From an uncultured Treponema sp. (GTDB taxonomy: Bacteria; Spirochaetota; Spirochaetia; Treponematales; Treponemataceae), in assembly GCA_949300145.1 (NCBI GenBank), contig CASGDA010000004.1:1-64000 (forward strand): a stretch of 64,000 nucleotides of DNA, read 5' to 3'. This document shows positions 41,617-50,968 of the stretch, piece after piece; positions within the stretch are counted from its first letter, which is position 1; the number at the start of each line of letters is the position of its first letter. The notes under the pieces were generated by a model that made no database searches, was not told where the DNA came from, and worked only from the letters and a program-made list of their open reading frames with translations. Both the position numbers and the translations under genes were made by a program.

Positions 41617-42618
41617 ATGAAAAACGCCTTTATGATTCTCCCGTTATTTTTCCTCAATACAATCGCCTGGGCGTTATTATGTCCTTTTTTCTATTCCCTG
41701 GCGCAACCCGGTGTCTTTTACGCCCTGGCAGACGGGCAGTATATATATTTCCTTTCAGGATTTCTTGAAAACATACTGAATTTTATACCTACGGCGACAG
41801 TTATGGCCTTTACCTCCGTCTATATCTTCATCATGCGCCACGGAGCCAGAAAAAACATAGCCGTTCCCGTTATTCTTTTCCTTTTTGTGTTCGCCGCCGG
41901 GGTCCTTATCCCGCTGACTTCCATGGCAGGCAGGAGGCTGTTTGACGAAAGAACTCAGGAGAACAGCCCGGAACAACTGCCGGAAGCAGGGTTTATACGG
42001 AGTTACGAACAGGGGAAAAAACTTCTTTGGCTGGAGGAAACCCCGGGGGAAAATACGGCGGTTTCAAACCTCATCGCGGCGGATTTTACAGGTAACAGAG
42101 TGATTCCCAGAATTTCAACCTTCCCCCGGGCTGTTTTTGACAGGGAAACCTCAAGCCTGAAAACGGACGAAGGGGCATATCCCGTATCTTATTTTAACCC
42201 CGGCGTTGAAAAGAAACTGGAATCGCCTGCCTTCCTGTCCTCGCTGGCGGATGATATCAAAGCCGTTAACGCGGTATTCAGTTCTTCACTGCGGGAATCA
42301 GCGGCCTCCTATATATTTTCGGGAACAGCCTTTTTTGCCGCCATAGGCGCCCTGTTTTTCCTGTGTTTTTTAACCGACTGGAAGCTCATAAACATCCTGA
42401 TTTATCTGCCGGTTCTCCGGCTGGTTTATAAAATTTTCCCGCTTATATACGAAGAAGAATGCCGCCGTTTCCTCGAAAAACTTCTTCCCGGCTTTCTTCC
42501 GGACGAAATAATACCGGCACTTCCTGCATTCATATTTGCCGTCATCCTGTCATCCGCAGGGCTGTTCTTCCTCATGCCCAGATACAGAAAGAGAAATCCA
42601 AGAGGGGCTGAATCGTGA
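41617..42618 (+). CDS. Polytopic membrane protein, unrecognised (pair partner 1)
   Basis: 333 residues. Three N-terminal membrane helices (about 1-25, 42-68, 75-97) are followed by a soluble domain of about 130 residues, then two or three helices to the C-terminus. No transporter or enzyme motif seen. The stop overlaps the next gene's start (4-nt overlap, GTGA), so the two proteins are made together and share the layout of helices, soluble domain, helices. Function unknown. Confidence 0.68.
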   Translation: MKNAFMILPLFFLNTIAWALLCPFFYSLAQPGVFYALADGQYIYFLSGFLENILNFIPTATVMAFTSVYIFIMRHGARKNIAVPVILFLFVFAAGVLIPLTSMAGRRLFDERTQENSPEQLPEAGFIRSYEQGKKLLWLEETPGENTAVSNLIAADFTGNRVIPRISTFPRAVFDRETSSLKTDEGAYPVSYFNPGVEKKLESPAFLSSLADDIKAVNAVFSSSLRESAASYIFSGTAFFAAIGALFFLCFLTDWKLINILIYLPVLRLVYKIFPLIYEEECRRFLEKLLPGFLPDEIIPALPAFIFAVILSSAGLFFLMPRYRKRNPRGAES

Positions 42619-44417
42619 AACAAATATTAAAGCAGGTTTTCCCCGTAATCCTGATTCATCTTTTTATTGGGTTTGTCGTTGTTTTTGTTTTTTCAATGAC
42701 GGGGAATATTCAGCCGGAAATTCTGAAACCCTTTGAATACACCTTTAAGCTGTGGAACGCCCTGACGGAATTCACAAGATTCTTCCCCGCCCTCATGACA
42801 GCAGGTCTTTTGACCGGTTTTGCAATGGCATTCAGAAAAATCATTCCGGAAAAGGTGGACAGGTGGTCAGCTAAAATCTTTTCCAGTCTGACAAACGCTT
42901 TTCTCATATGCATTATTTGTATCGGTGTGTACATCCTCCTATCGGAAGGCCTGGTTCCGGTCCTGAAAAACAAGCAGGAAGACATAAAAGCAAAGACGGA
43001 CGCCTATAATGACTATATGTTTATAGCTGAAACGGAAGCCGCCGCGGGAAAATACAGGAGCGCCCTTTCAAACGCGGAGGCGGCCCTTTCAATCTGGGAG
43101 GAAAGTCAGGAAGCCTCCGTCCTGGCGGAAAACATGCGTTTAAAACTCGCAGAGACAGAAATCCCCGGGCCGGAAACAGGGAACCGGGCGTCAGAATCCG
43201 GCGGCGGAACACCGCTGCCTCCCCAGGCAGGATATTCCTCTTTCGAGCTGCTGGAGAAGGCAAGGGAATCGGCGCAGGCCCTTGATTTTTACAACGCCCA
43301 TTATTATGCCATGTTGTCCTGGCGGCTCTCCCGGCCGGATGACCCAAACAGAGGAGCGGCGATGCGGCTCGCCTCCGAAGCGTGGAACCGGATAACAGCT
43401 TCCCTGGATTCAGTCCGGGCAATCCCCGACCAGCAGTGGTACAGAAAAAAGCAACGGGGATACACAGCTATACAGGCGAACGATTACCTTTCCGCTTATT
43501 ACCTGTTTCTGGAAATGGACAGGGAACAGAAGGCGGAAGCAAAGGGTATAGATCCGGATATAGAACGGTTCCTGGAAATTTCAAGACGGGGGCTGCTGGA
43601 ATCTTTCTTTTTCACCGATGAAACTAAAAGCCTGAGGCTTTTTGAACAAAGCGGGGATGTCTTTTTCACACTGGACAAGGCGGACGGAGAGAAAGAAGCC
43701 GTTTTAATGAAGGGGATATCCAGAGGACACATTGACCGGCAGGACGCCGCGTATTTGAGGGGATTCGAGCTTCTCCGGTTTGACGCGGACGGAAATCTTG
43801 TTTTTCATATCGCGGTTCCTTACGCGAAAATGTTTTCTTTTTCCCCGGACGGAGAAAATCCAAAACCGCAGCTTATTTTAACTTCGGTTGACCGGGAAAA
43901 GGAAAACAACAGGATAGACCCGGAAGTGATTTCAGGAGAATTCCCGCCGCCGGAAGCAGTGTCGAAGTCCGTCATCGTTCTTGACATGCCTTATGACGAC
44001 ATGAACCTCCTCCTTTCCGCCACGGCCGGGCCGGAATTGATGACGCTCTCTGAATTGTTTTCTTTTTCATTCAAGGCTGAAAGCTACGGAATGGAAAAGG
44101 ATTTGTACCTGGCGGAATTTATACAGCGAATCTCGGATCCGTTTATAGTTTTCACTGTGGCGATTTTAATGCTTGCCTGGGCATGGAAACTCCGTCTGCG
44201 GAAAAACAGGCCTTTCAGCGCCTGGTGGATTCTTGTAATGCCGCTTGTGACGGTGGTCTGCGTTTACCTTATGGAAACAGCAAGATACGCCGCGAGACTG
44301 TGCATCCTCCTGTTTTCGGTGAAAATCCCCGCCTTTTCCATTCCGGCCATTCTGGCGGTGGTCGCCGCGGGTTTCTTCCTGACATCCCTATACTTTTTTG
44401 CGCAGCGGTCGGACTGA
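42615..44417 (+). CDS. Large polytopic membrane protein with TPR-like soluble domain (pair partner 2)
   Basis: 600 residues from a GTG at 42615. Three N-terminal helices (about 5-27, 55-75, 95-115) lead to a soluble domain of about 370 residues whose first part repeats helical pairs with alanine at packing positions (Y-R-S-A-L-S-N-A-E-A-A-L, and A-Q-A-L-D-F-Y-N-A-H-Y-Y-A), like TPR units. Three helices close the chain (about 500-530, 538-560, 568-595). I recognise no family. The layout resembles an envelope scaffold or ABC-like export helper, but that is speculation. Confidence 0.66.
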   Translation: MKQILKQVFPVILIHLFIGFVVVFVFSMTGNIQPEILKPFEYTFKLWNALTEFTRFFPALMTAGLLTGFAMAFRKIIPEKVDRWSAKIFSSLTNAFLICIICIGVYILLSEGLVPVLKNKQEDIKAKTDAYNDYMFIAETEAAAGKYRSALSNAEAALSIWEESQEASVLAENMRLKLAETEIPGPETGNRASESGGGTPLPPQAGYSSFELLEKARESAQALDFYNAHYYAMLSWRLSRPDDPNRGAAMRLASEAWNRITASLDSVRAIPDQQWYRKKQRGYTAIQANDYLSAYYLFLEMDREQKAEAKGIDPDIERFLEISRRGLLESFFFTDETKSLRLFEQSGDVFFTLDKADGEKEAVLMKGISRGHIDRQDAAYLRGFELLRFDADGNLVFHIAVPYAKMFSFSPDGENPKPQLILTSVDREKENNRIDPEVISGEFPPPEAVSKSVIVLDMPYDDMNLLLSATAGPELMTLSELFSFSFKAESYGMEKDLYLAEFIQRISDPFIVFTVAILMLAWAWKLRLRKNRPFSAWWILVMPLVTVVCVYLMETARYAARLCILLFSVKIPAFSIPAILAVVAAGFFLTSLYFFAQRSD

Positions 44418-44428
44418 AAGCCCGTCTT

Positions 44429-45214
44429 TCACACTTCAGTATCTCCGCTAAAGAATTCCTTCCAGTCCTGCTTTTTCTGAAAAATATAAAAGGGTGTGCC
44501 GGTTTCCTGCAGGACGGGATCCGCCCCGGAAAGAGAGTCCCGCAGAATCCTTAAATACGCCTGGCGGGAAATATTCTTTGCGCCGAACCGGGCCATGTGG
44601 TCAGTATAAACCTGGGAATCAATCAGGGAGCCGCCCATGGCGGAAAAGAACTCCCCCGCAAAAACAACAAACGCCGTTTTCGAAGCGTCATTCTCACGGG
44701 AAAACATGGACTCGCCGAAAAAAACGGGCCCCAGCTGAAGCCCGTAAAAACCGCCGGCCAGACGGCTTCCGTTCCATGCTTCAATTGAATGCATGAAACC
44801 TTCCGAATGAAGTTCCATACAGGCATCCATCAAATCCTCGGTTATCCACGTACCCTGCTGCCCCGGCCTGATGATTTCGGCGCAGGAAACAAGAACCTTT
44901 TCGAATGCAGTGTCCGCGGTAATCCGGAACCGTCGCTTTTTCATATCCCGCGCCAATCTGGAGGGAACATGAAAATCATTCGGCATGAGGACAAACCTGG
45001 GATTGGGAGACTGCCAGTACAGGGGATCATCCTCGTTGAACCACGGGAAAATCCCCTGTGTGTAAGCGGAAAGAATCATTCCGGGGGAAAGATTCCCGCC
45101 CACGGCAACAACAGAACCTTTAGCCTCATCAGGGTCCGGAAACCGGAAATAATCACCGCATTCAAACCACGGAAAATCCGGATCCTGCCTGTTCTGACTG
45201 TTATATTCTTTCAT
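44429..45214 (-). CDS. aat: Leucyl/phenylalanyl-tRNA-protein transferase
   Basis: 261 residues. It transfers Leu or Phe from tRNA to proteins with N-terminal Arg or Lys, creating a ClpS degron. Diagnostic segments are G-G-N-L-S-P, Y-x-x-G-I-F-P-W-F, W-x-S-P-N-P-R, G-T-W-I-T, and G-G-F-Y-G-L-Q-L-G-P-V-F-F-G-E-S-M-F-S. The start overlaps the clpA stop (TGATG), and clpS is two genes upstream, so the complete bacterial N-end rule recognition set is one operon. Confidence 0.96.
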   Translation of the reverse strand: MKEYNSQNRQDPDFPWFECGDYFRFPDPDEAKGSVVAVGGNLSPGMILSAYTQGIFPWFNEDDPLYWQSPNPRFVLMPNDFHVPSRLARDMKKRRFRITADTAFEKVLVSCAEIIRPGQQGTWITEDLMDACMELHSEGFMHSIEAWNGSRLAGGFYGLQLGPVFFGESMFSRENDASKTAFVVFAGEFFSAMGGSLIDSQVYTDHMARFGAKNISRQAYLRILRDSLSGADPVLQETGTPFYIFQKKQDWKEFFSGDTEV

Positions 45215-47691
45215 CAGCCTATTTCGGAGGGCTCGGTTTCATATTCCCTGGACTCAACGGACTCGTTCTGCCCGTCTATTCCGCTTCCGGAGCTTTTAAT
45301 TGTCAGCGCAATTTTCCCGTTCTTCATGTTGAAGGAAACGGTTCCTCCCCTTTCAAGCCTGCCGAACAAAACATCGTCCACGAGAGGCGCGGCGATTTCA
45401 TCTTCGACAACCCGGGAGACATTTCTGGCCCCGAATTCCGGAGAATAGGACTTCTCTGCAAGGAAAGACACAACATTTTTGGAGACGGACAGAATCACGT
45501 TCTTCTCCTCCAGACGCCGGCTTATCAGGGAAATTTCCTTACAAACAATGGACTCCATGATTTCCTTTGAAAGGCGCTTGAATTTAATTACGGCATCCAG
45601 TCTGTTCCGGAATTCAGGGGAAAAGGCTTTTTTCACGGCTTCGTCCAGGGCCTCATCGGAAACCTCACCGCCGCCGAACCCGATGGCGGGTTTTCCCATC
45701 TGATCCGCCCCGGCATTGCTCGTCATTATCAGAAGCACATTCCTGAAATCCGCTTTCCGTCCCTGGTTGTCAGTCAAAGTCGCATAGTCCATAACCTGAA
45801 GGAGGACATTAAAAATATCCTGATGGGCTTTTTCAATTTCATCCAGAAGAAGAACGGAGCGGGGCTGCTTGCGCACAGCATCCGTAAGAAGCCCTCCATC
45901 CTCAAAGCCCACATATCCCGGGGGAGAACCTATGAGCCTGCTCACGGTATGCTTCTCCTGATACTCGCTCATGTCAAACCGGATTAAAGGCAGCCCCAGA
46001 ATTTCGGCAAGTTTCCTTGCCATCTCCGTTTTTCCGACACCGGTCGGCCCCGCGAACAGAAAGCATACACCGGGTTTCGAGCCGCTTCTGAATCCCGCCC
46101 TCGCCCTTTTCACGGTTTTGGCGAGCTCACACAGGGCATCCTCCTGCCCGAAAATATTTTCACGCAGATTTTCTTCCAGGTTTTTAAGCTTTTTGTTTTC
46201 ATCCAGCCCGATGCTTTTCTCCGGGATTCTGGCAATCTTTGCCACAACAGTTTCTATCAGGGGTACAGTCACCTCCGGAATTTCCCGGGTCAAATCGACG
46301 GGACCTTCCGCTATGCGCAGCCGGGCGCCGGCCTCATCAATTATGTCGATGGCCTTGTCGGGAAGGAATCTGTCGTTGATGTAAAGAGCCGAAAGACGGA
46401 CCGCTTCGGATACGGCCTCATCCGTGTAGCGGACATGATGGAATTCCTCGTAACGGCTTTTCAGTCCGTGTAATATTTGGACGCTTTCCTCTTCCGTCGG
46501 CTCGGAAACATCGATTTTCTGGAAACGGCGGGCAAAAGCCCTGTCTTTCTCAAAATGCTTCGAATACTCATCATAAGTGGTCGAGCCGATGCAACGGACT
46601 TTCCCGGAGGAAAGAACAGGTTTCAGCAGATTGGAGGCGTCCACAGCCCCGCTTCCGCCTCCGACTCCCGCGCCGACAAGCATATGGATTTCATCAATGA
46701 ACAGAATCGAACCTTCCCGTTTTATAAGCTCGTCGGTGAGCTTTTTTATGCGGTCCTCAAAGTCACCGCGGAATTTTGTTCCGGCAAGAAGGGAGGCAAC
46801 ATCCAGACGGTATATAACGGAATGCCTCAGCTTTTCAGGGACATCTCCGGTGGCGATGCGGCGGGCGAGTCCTTCGGTTATGGAAGTTTTTCCCACGCCG
46901 GCTTCCCCCACATGAATCGGATTGTTTTTTGTCCGGCGGCAAAGGGTCTGTATTGTAAGCTCCAATTCCTTTTCCCTGCCTATAACGGGATCCAACTGGC
47001 CCCGGGAAGCCTTTTTGGAAAGGTTCTCGGTAAACCTGTCCAGAAAGGACCGGTGTCCCGGCGTGTCCTGGGAAGCACCGGCGGATTCCCCGGAAGAATA
47101 GCGTCTGCGCCCGGAGCCGCCGTCCGGGTCTTCGGAACTCATTTCCCACCTCTGTTTCGGATTTACGGAGGGATCCCCGTCCGCGGGGGAGTCCCCGGAG
47201 AAAAGGTTTTTCACGTTTTCACCGAAAGATTCCTCAACGCCGTCTTCCGCATCAGAAAACGAAACATCGCCGGAGGAAACAACCTCGATAAGGGGAAGCC
47301 TTTCCGCTCCGGCTTTTTTCAGAATCCAGGAGCAGTAGTTATTGTCCTCCTCAAACACACTGACAAGGACATCCCCGGCATCCATCACGGATTTCTCAGC
47401 ATTGGTGCAGAAAACAGCCGCCCGGCGGAAAATTTTCTGGAAACCAACCGTCTGGACAGGATCCTGGTTCCCGCCGATAACGGAAATATTTTCCCGTAAA
47501 TAAATGTCTATTTCTTTAAGAACAAAGGAAACGTCAACGCCTATTTTTGAAAGAACCTCCGACACGGGGGAATAAGTAATCATGGAACGGAGTAAATGCT
47601 CCGGCGTAAGAAATTCATGATGCCGGACTTTCGCATCAACCCAAGCCCGGTCAAGAATTTTCTGCAACTGGTTATTCAGTATAATTTTCAT
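45214..47691 (-). CDS. clpA: ATP-dependent Clp protease ATP-binding subunit ClpA
   Basis: 825 residues from the ATG at 47691 (GGGAG upstream); a longer upstream reading is not family-like. An N-domain (1-145) for ClpS docking is followed by a linker and two AAA+ modules. Walker A sites are seen at V-G-E-A-G-V-G-K-T-S and A-G-P-T-G-V-G-K-T-E, with Walker B at L-F-I-D-E-I-H and L-L-D-E-I-E-K. It unfolds proteins and feeds them to ClpP, which is not in the window. A G-F-G ClpP-docking loop is visible at A-I-G-F-G-G. Co-transcribed with clpS and aat. Confidence 0.95.
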   Translation of the reverse strand: MKIILNNQLQKILDRAWVDAKVRHHEFLTPEHLLRSMITYSPVSEVLSKIGVDVSFVLKEIDIYLRENISVIGGNQDPVQTVGFQKIFRRAAVFCTNAEKSVMDAGDVLVSVFEEDNNYCSWILKKAGAERLPLIEVVSSGDVSFSDAEDGVEESFGENVKNLFSGDSPADGDPSVNPKQRWEMSSEDPDGGSGRRRYSSGESAGASQDTPGHRSFLDRFTENLSKKASRGQLDPVIGREKELELTIQTLCRRTKNNPIHVGEAGVGKTSITEGLARRIATGDVPEKLRHSVIYRLDVASLLAGTKFRGDFEDRIKKLTDELIKREGSILFIDEIHMLVGAGVGGGSGAVDASNLLKPVLSSGKVRCIGSTTYDEYSKHFEKDRAFARRFQKIDVSEPTEEESVQILHGLKSRYEEFHHVRYTDEAVSEAVRLSALYINDRFLPDKAIDIIDEAGARLRIAEGPVDLTREIPEVTVPLIETVVAKIARIPEKSIGLDENKKLKNLEENLRENIFGQEDALCELAKTVKRARAGFRSGSKPGVCFLFAGPTGVGKTEMARKLAEILGLPLIRFDMSEYQEKHTVSRLIGSPPGYVGFEDGGLLTDAVRKQPRSVLLLDEIEKAHQDIFNVLLQVMDYATLTDNQGRKADFRNVLLIMTSNAGADQMGKPAIGFGGGEVSDEALDEAVKKAFSPEFRNRLDAVIKFKRLSKEIMESIVCKEISLISRRLEEKNVILSVSKNVVSFLAEKSYSPEFGARNVSRVVEDEIAAPLVDDVLFGRLERGGTVSFNMKNGKIALTIKSSGSGIDGQNESVESREYETEPSEIG

Positions 47692-47716
47692 CTCAGTGTC
47701 TCCCTGAAAACAGGAA

Positions 47717-48025
47717 TCATTCCATAACACAACGCAGGGGAAAACCGTTTTTCCTTGCGGCCTGTTTCACCTGCATACATTTGGTCGCGGCAATATCATA
47801 GGTGTATTCCCCCACAAAACCGCGGCCCTCACAGTGGACTTTTTCCATTATGGTATAAGCTTCATCCTTATTCTTATGGAAAATATACATAAGGACGGCC
47901 ACCACAAAGTCTTTGGTCGTGAAATCATCGTTTAATAAAATAACTTTTTTGGAAACCGGCGGTTCCAGGTCGAAATTCTCTGAAAATTCAGGTAATCCGG
48001 CTTCGGTTTTTCCTGCTTCTCTCAT
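47717..48025 (-). CDS. clpS: ClpS adaptor for N-degron substrates
   Basis: 102 residues from the ATG at 48025. It binds proteins with N-terminal Leu, Phe, Trp or Tyr and hands them to ClpA. The pocket signature is present: L-L-N-D-D-F-T-T-K-D-F-V, then V-H-C-E-G-R-G-F-V-G-E-Y-T-Y-D-I-A. The promoter -10 ends 6 nt before the ATG and there is no ribosome site, so this operon probably starts on a leaderless mRNA. Confidence 0.94.
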   Translation of the reverse strand: MREAGKTEAGLPEFSENFDLEPPVSKKVILLNDDFTTKDFVVAVLMYIFHKNKDEAYTIMEKVHCEGRGFVGEYTYDIAATKCMQVKQAARKNGFPLRCVME

Positions 48026-48031
48026 ATATAA

Positions 48032-48060
48032 AAAATACTCCAAAATGAAGAAGGAAACAA
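48032..48060 (-). promoter_or_regulatory. clpS-clpA-aat promoter, leaderless
   Basis: Minus strand TTGTTT (48060-48055), 17-nt spacer, TATTTT (48037-48032), 6 nt to the ATG. Its -35 is 9 bp from that of the divergent xthA promoter. Confidence 0.6.
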
Positions 48061-48069
48061 CTATTTTAC

Positions 48070-48098
48070 TTGAATGTCCGCCCTATTTTCTGCATTAT
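48070..48098 (+). promoter_or_regulatory. xthA promoter
   Basis: TTGAAT, 17-nt spacer, CATTAT, then GGAGGG and the ATG at 48105. The GGAGGG lies between -10 and start, so it would hardly be transcribed. Confidence 0.6.
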
Positions 48099-48104
48099 GG
48101 AGGG

Positions 48105-48881
48105 ATGAAATCCATCATTTCCTGGAATGTAAACGGAATCCGCGCGGCGGAAAAAAAAGGGTTCCTTGACTGGCTCAAAAAGGAAACCCCGGACATACTT
48201 TGCCTTCAGGAAACCAAGGCGGAAAAAGGCCAGCTTCCGCCCGCCCTCACGGAACCTGAATTTGAAAACGGGGTTAAATATAAAACATGGTGGTCTTCCG
48301 CCGAAAAAAAAGGGTATTCCGGGACAGCGGTATTCTGCAGGGAAACGCCTCTCGCCGTGGAAAAAATGGGGGTGAAGGATTTTGACCGGGAGGGCCGGAT
48401 TACAGCGGCCCATTTCGATGAATTCTCGGTCATCTCGGCTTATTTTCCCAATTCCCAGGAAGGAGGGGCGCGCCTCCAGTACAAGCTTGAATTCTGCGCC
48501 GCAATAAAAGAATATTGCGACAAACTTGTCTTATCCGGCAGAAATATTATTCTGTGCGGGGATTACAATATAGCCCATAAAGCGATAGACCTGGCGAATC
48601 CCAAAAGCAATGAGAAGAATCCCGGATACCTGCCGGAGGAAAGGGCGTGGATGGACACCTTCACCGGGGCGGGATATACCGACACTTTCCGCAGTTTCTG
48701 CGGTGAGCCGGGAATGTACAGCTGGTGGAGTTACCGCTTTAAAGCCAGGGAAAAAAACATCGGATGGCGCATTGACTATCATTGTGTAAACCAAGGATTT
48801 ATGCGGGAAGTAAAAAATTCCCTGATTTTAAGCGACGTGCAGGGCTCGGATCACTGCCCGGTCAAATTGGAGTTGAAATAA
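48105..48881 (+). CDS. xthA: Exodeoxyribonuclease III
   Basis: 258 residues from the ATG at 48105; in-frame upstream sequence covers the clpS promoter. It is an AP endonuclease and 3' exonuclease of base-excision repair. Active-site segments are S-W-N-V-N-G-I-R, C-L-Q-E-T-K, C-G-D-Y-N-I-A-H, R-I-D-Y-H, and G-S-D-H-C-P-V. Divergent from clpS. The rhomboid gene starts 3 nt after its stop, so they are one transcript. Confidence 0.95.
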   Translation: MKSIISWNVNGIRAAEKKGFLDWLKKETPDILCLQETKAEKGQLPPALTEPEFENGVKYKTWWSSAEKKGYSGTAVFCRETPLAVEKMGVKDFDREGRITAAHFDEFSVISAYFPNSQEGGARLQYKLEFCAAIKEYCDKLVLSGRNIILCGDYNIAHKAIDLANPKSNEKNPGYLPEERAWMDTFTGAGYTDTFRSFCGEPGMYSWWSYRFKAREKNIGWRIDYHCVNQGFMREVKNSLILSDVQGSDHCPVKLELK

Positions 48882-48884
48882 AAA

Positions 48885-49832
48885 GTGAGAATAAAATACA
48901 ACGCCCCGACAACAATTACTTTTTCACTTTTGTGCTTCGCGGTTTTCATTATCAACACGTATATAATTCCCGCAACGGGAAGTTCCTTCAATCTCATCGA
49001 AACGTTTTTTACCGTCCCGTCTTCCGAGACATTCAATCCGTCGTCCCCCGGGGATTACCTGAAACTTTTCACCCATATTTTCGGACACGCGAACTGGAGC
49101 CATTTAATCGCAAACCTTTCATACATCCTGATTCTCGGTCCCATGCTGGAAATTTCCTACGGTTCAATAAACATGGCTTTGATGATTCTTGTGACGGGAT
49201 TCGCCACAGGCGTTATAAACGTATGCTTTTTCCAGACATCACTGCTCGGAGCTTCCGGCGCCGTCTTTATGATGGTTCTTCTGAGTTCCTTTACAAACCA
49301 CAAAAAAAATGAAATCCCGCTCACATTCATTCTTGTCGTGGTTCTTTTCCTCGGACGGGAAATCGTGAACGCCTTCGGGAATGATGACATTTCCCACTTC
49401 GCGCATCTGGCGGGAGGACTCTGCGGCAGCCTCTTCGGTTTTTTTGCGCAGGGAGGCCAGACCTCCAGAAACGCCCGGGGGAAGGGAAAAGCGGCCGCCG
49501 TTTCCTCGGGAAAGAAAACAGCTGCGGCAAAAACCAGGGGAGCGGCTTATAATCCGGACACTTACAGTACCCCCGCCCTCTGGAGAAAGCAGGATATGTC
49601 CGGACAGGATACCCGGCAGGATGATGCGGAAGAGGACAAAGACTCCCGGACGGCCTCTTTCGGTTTCGCGGATTTGGCGCGGAAAACGGAAGGAAAACCG
49701 GAGCATAAACCCGCCGTAAAACCGGGGAAAAATCCCGGCATTTTCAACAGGTTCAAATCCAAGGGAACCGGAATTTCCGAAGTGGATCAAGCCATCGCTT
49801 CTTTTGAGGAAACCGACTCCTTTAAAAGCTGA
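48885..49832 (+). CDS. Rhomboid-family intramembrane serine protease
   Basis: 315 residues from a GTG at 48885, 3 nt after xthA. A core of about six membrane helices (1-185) contains the catalytic serine in L-G-A-S-G-A-V-F, the histidine in H-F-A-H-L-A-G-G, and the helix-2 H-x-x-W-x-H-L-I-x-N motif. It cleaves substrates inside the membrane. A long hydrophilic C-terminal tail (about 190-315), rich in K, A, D and G and probably disordered, is unlike short bacterial rhomboids. Substrates unknown. Confidence 0.9.
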   Translation: MRIKYNAPTTITFSLLCFAVFIINTYIIPATGSSFNLIETFFTVPSSETFNPSSPGDYLKLFTHIFGHANWSHLIANLSYILILGPMLEISYGSINMALMILVTGFATGVINVCFFQTSLLGASGAVFMMVLLSSFTNHKKNEIPLTFILVVVLFLGREIVNAFGNDDISHFAHLAGGLCGSLFGFFAQGGQTSRNARGKGKAAAVSSGKKTAAAKTRGAAYNPDTYSTPALWRKQDMSGQDTRQDDAEEDKDSRTASFGFADLARKTEGKPEHKPAVKPGKNPGIFNRFKSKGTGISEVDQAIASFEETDSFKS

Positions 49833-49854
49833 AAATCCGCGCAGATTCCTCTGA

Positions 49855-49884
49855 TTGAACTTTCCTCTGTCTTTTTGGTATAGT
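49855..49884 (+). promoter_or_regulatory. prfA-dgt promoter, leaderless
   Basis: TTGAAC, 18-nt spacer, TATAGT, 6 nt to the ATG, no ribosome site. Confidence 0.7.
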
Positions 49885-49890
49885 TTCAAT

Positions 49891-50955
49891 ATGAAAGACC
49901 GACTGGAAAATTTAAGACAGCGTTTCAATGAATTGGAAACGGAAATCCAAGACCCTTCACTTGTAAAAAACGCGGGTAAATATAAAGACCTTATGCGCGA
50001 GCATACTTATCTTTCCAATTTGATGGAAGAATACGATAATTACCTTAAAGTTGAAAAAGAACTTGAAGACGCCAGAATCCTCTCCAGAGACGCGGAAGAC
50101 CCAGACTTGAAGGAAATGGCAAAAGAAGAACAAAAAGAGCTGGAAAAAAAGCTGGAGGAAAGCAATTCAAAACTGAAAACCCTGCTTATCCCGCCCGACC
50201 CGTTGGAAGAAAAAAACATCATCATGGAAATCCGCGGGGGAACCGGCGGAGAGGAGGCGGCTCTTTTCGCGGCGGATCTTTTCAAGATGTATACCAGATT
50301 TGCGGAGCGCAAAGGCTGGAAATATGAAATAATGAGCTCAAATGAAACGGAACTTGGAGGTTTTAAGGAAATAACCCTTTCCATTTCCGGCAAGTATGTA
50401 TACGGCAGCCTGCGCTACGAATCCGGCGTCCACCGTGTCCAGCGGGTTCCGGAAACGGAGGCATCAGGGCGGATTCAAACCAGCGCCGCAACAGTCGCGG
50501 TTCTTCCGGAGGCGGAGGAAACCGAAATCAATATCAGGCAGGAAGATCTGCGCATTGACGTTATGCGCGCAGGAGGGCCCGGAGGACAATGCGTAAACAC
50601 AACGGATTCCGCCGTCAGGATAACCCATCTTCCCACAGGCATTGTCGTCATACAACAGGATGAAAAAAGCCAGATCAAGAACAAGGCAAAAGCAATGCGT
50701 GTTCTGCGCACAAGACTCTTTGAACTGGAAGAAAGCAAAAAAAACGCAGAAAGGGCGGAAAACAGGAAAAACCAGGTGGGCTCGGGAGACAGGTCGGAGC
50801 GCATCCGCACTTACAACTTTCCGCAGAACAGGATTACCGACCACCGGATAAACCTGACCTTATACAAGCTGGACGCGGTTATGCAGGGTGATCTGGACGA
50901 GCTTATAGAGGCGCTGTGCATCGCCGCAAGGGAAGCGCAGATCAGGGACAATTAA
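49891..50955 (+). CDS. prfA: Peptide chain release factor 1
   Basis: 354 residues from the ATG at 49891 (an upstream in-frame ATG overlaps the promoter). It reads UAA and UAG stops and triggers peptide release. The catalytic G-G-Q lies in [17 protein letters not shown]. The stop-codon recognition loop holds P-E-T-E-A-S in place of the usual P-x-T region. PrmC, its methylase, is absent from the window. dgt follows 13 nt downstream. Confidence 0.95.
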   Translation: MKDRLENLRQRFNELETEIQDPSLVKNAGKYKDLMREHTYLSNLMEEYDNYLKVEKELEDARILSRDAEDPDLKEMAKEEQKELEKKLEESNSKLKTLLIPPDPLEEKNIIMEIRGGTGGEEAALFAADLFKMYTRFAERKGWKYEIMSSNETELGGFKEITLSISGKYVYGSLRYESGVHRVQRVPETEASGRIQTSAATVAVLPEAEETEINIRQEDLRIDVMRAGGPGGQCVNTTDSAVRITHLPTGIVVIQQDEKSQIKNKAKAMRVLRTRLFELEESKKNAERAENRKNQVGSGDRSERIRTYNFPQNRITDHRINLTLYKLDAVMQGDLDELIEALCIAAREAQIRDN

Positions 50956-50968
50956 AACAGGAAAAAGC

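Noticed and set aside
46477-47499. 340-codon plus-strand open frame
   Set aside because: Antisense shadow of clpA; no ribosome site or promoter.
49740-49760. tRNA T-arm-like sequence (GGTTCAAATCC)
   Set aside because: Lies inside the rhomboid coding tail with no cloverleaf around it.
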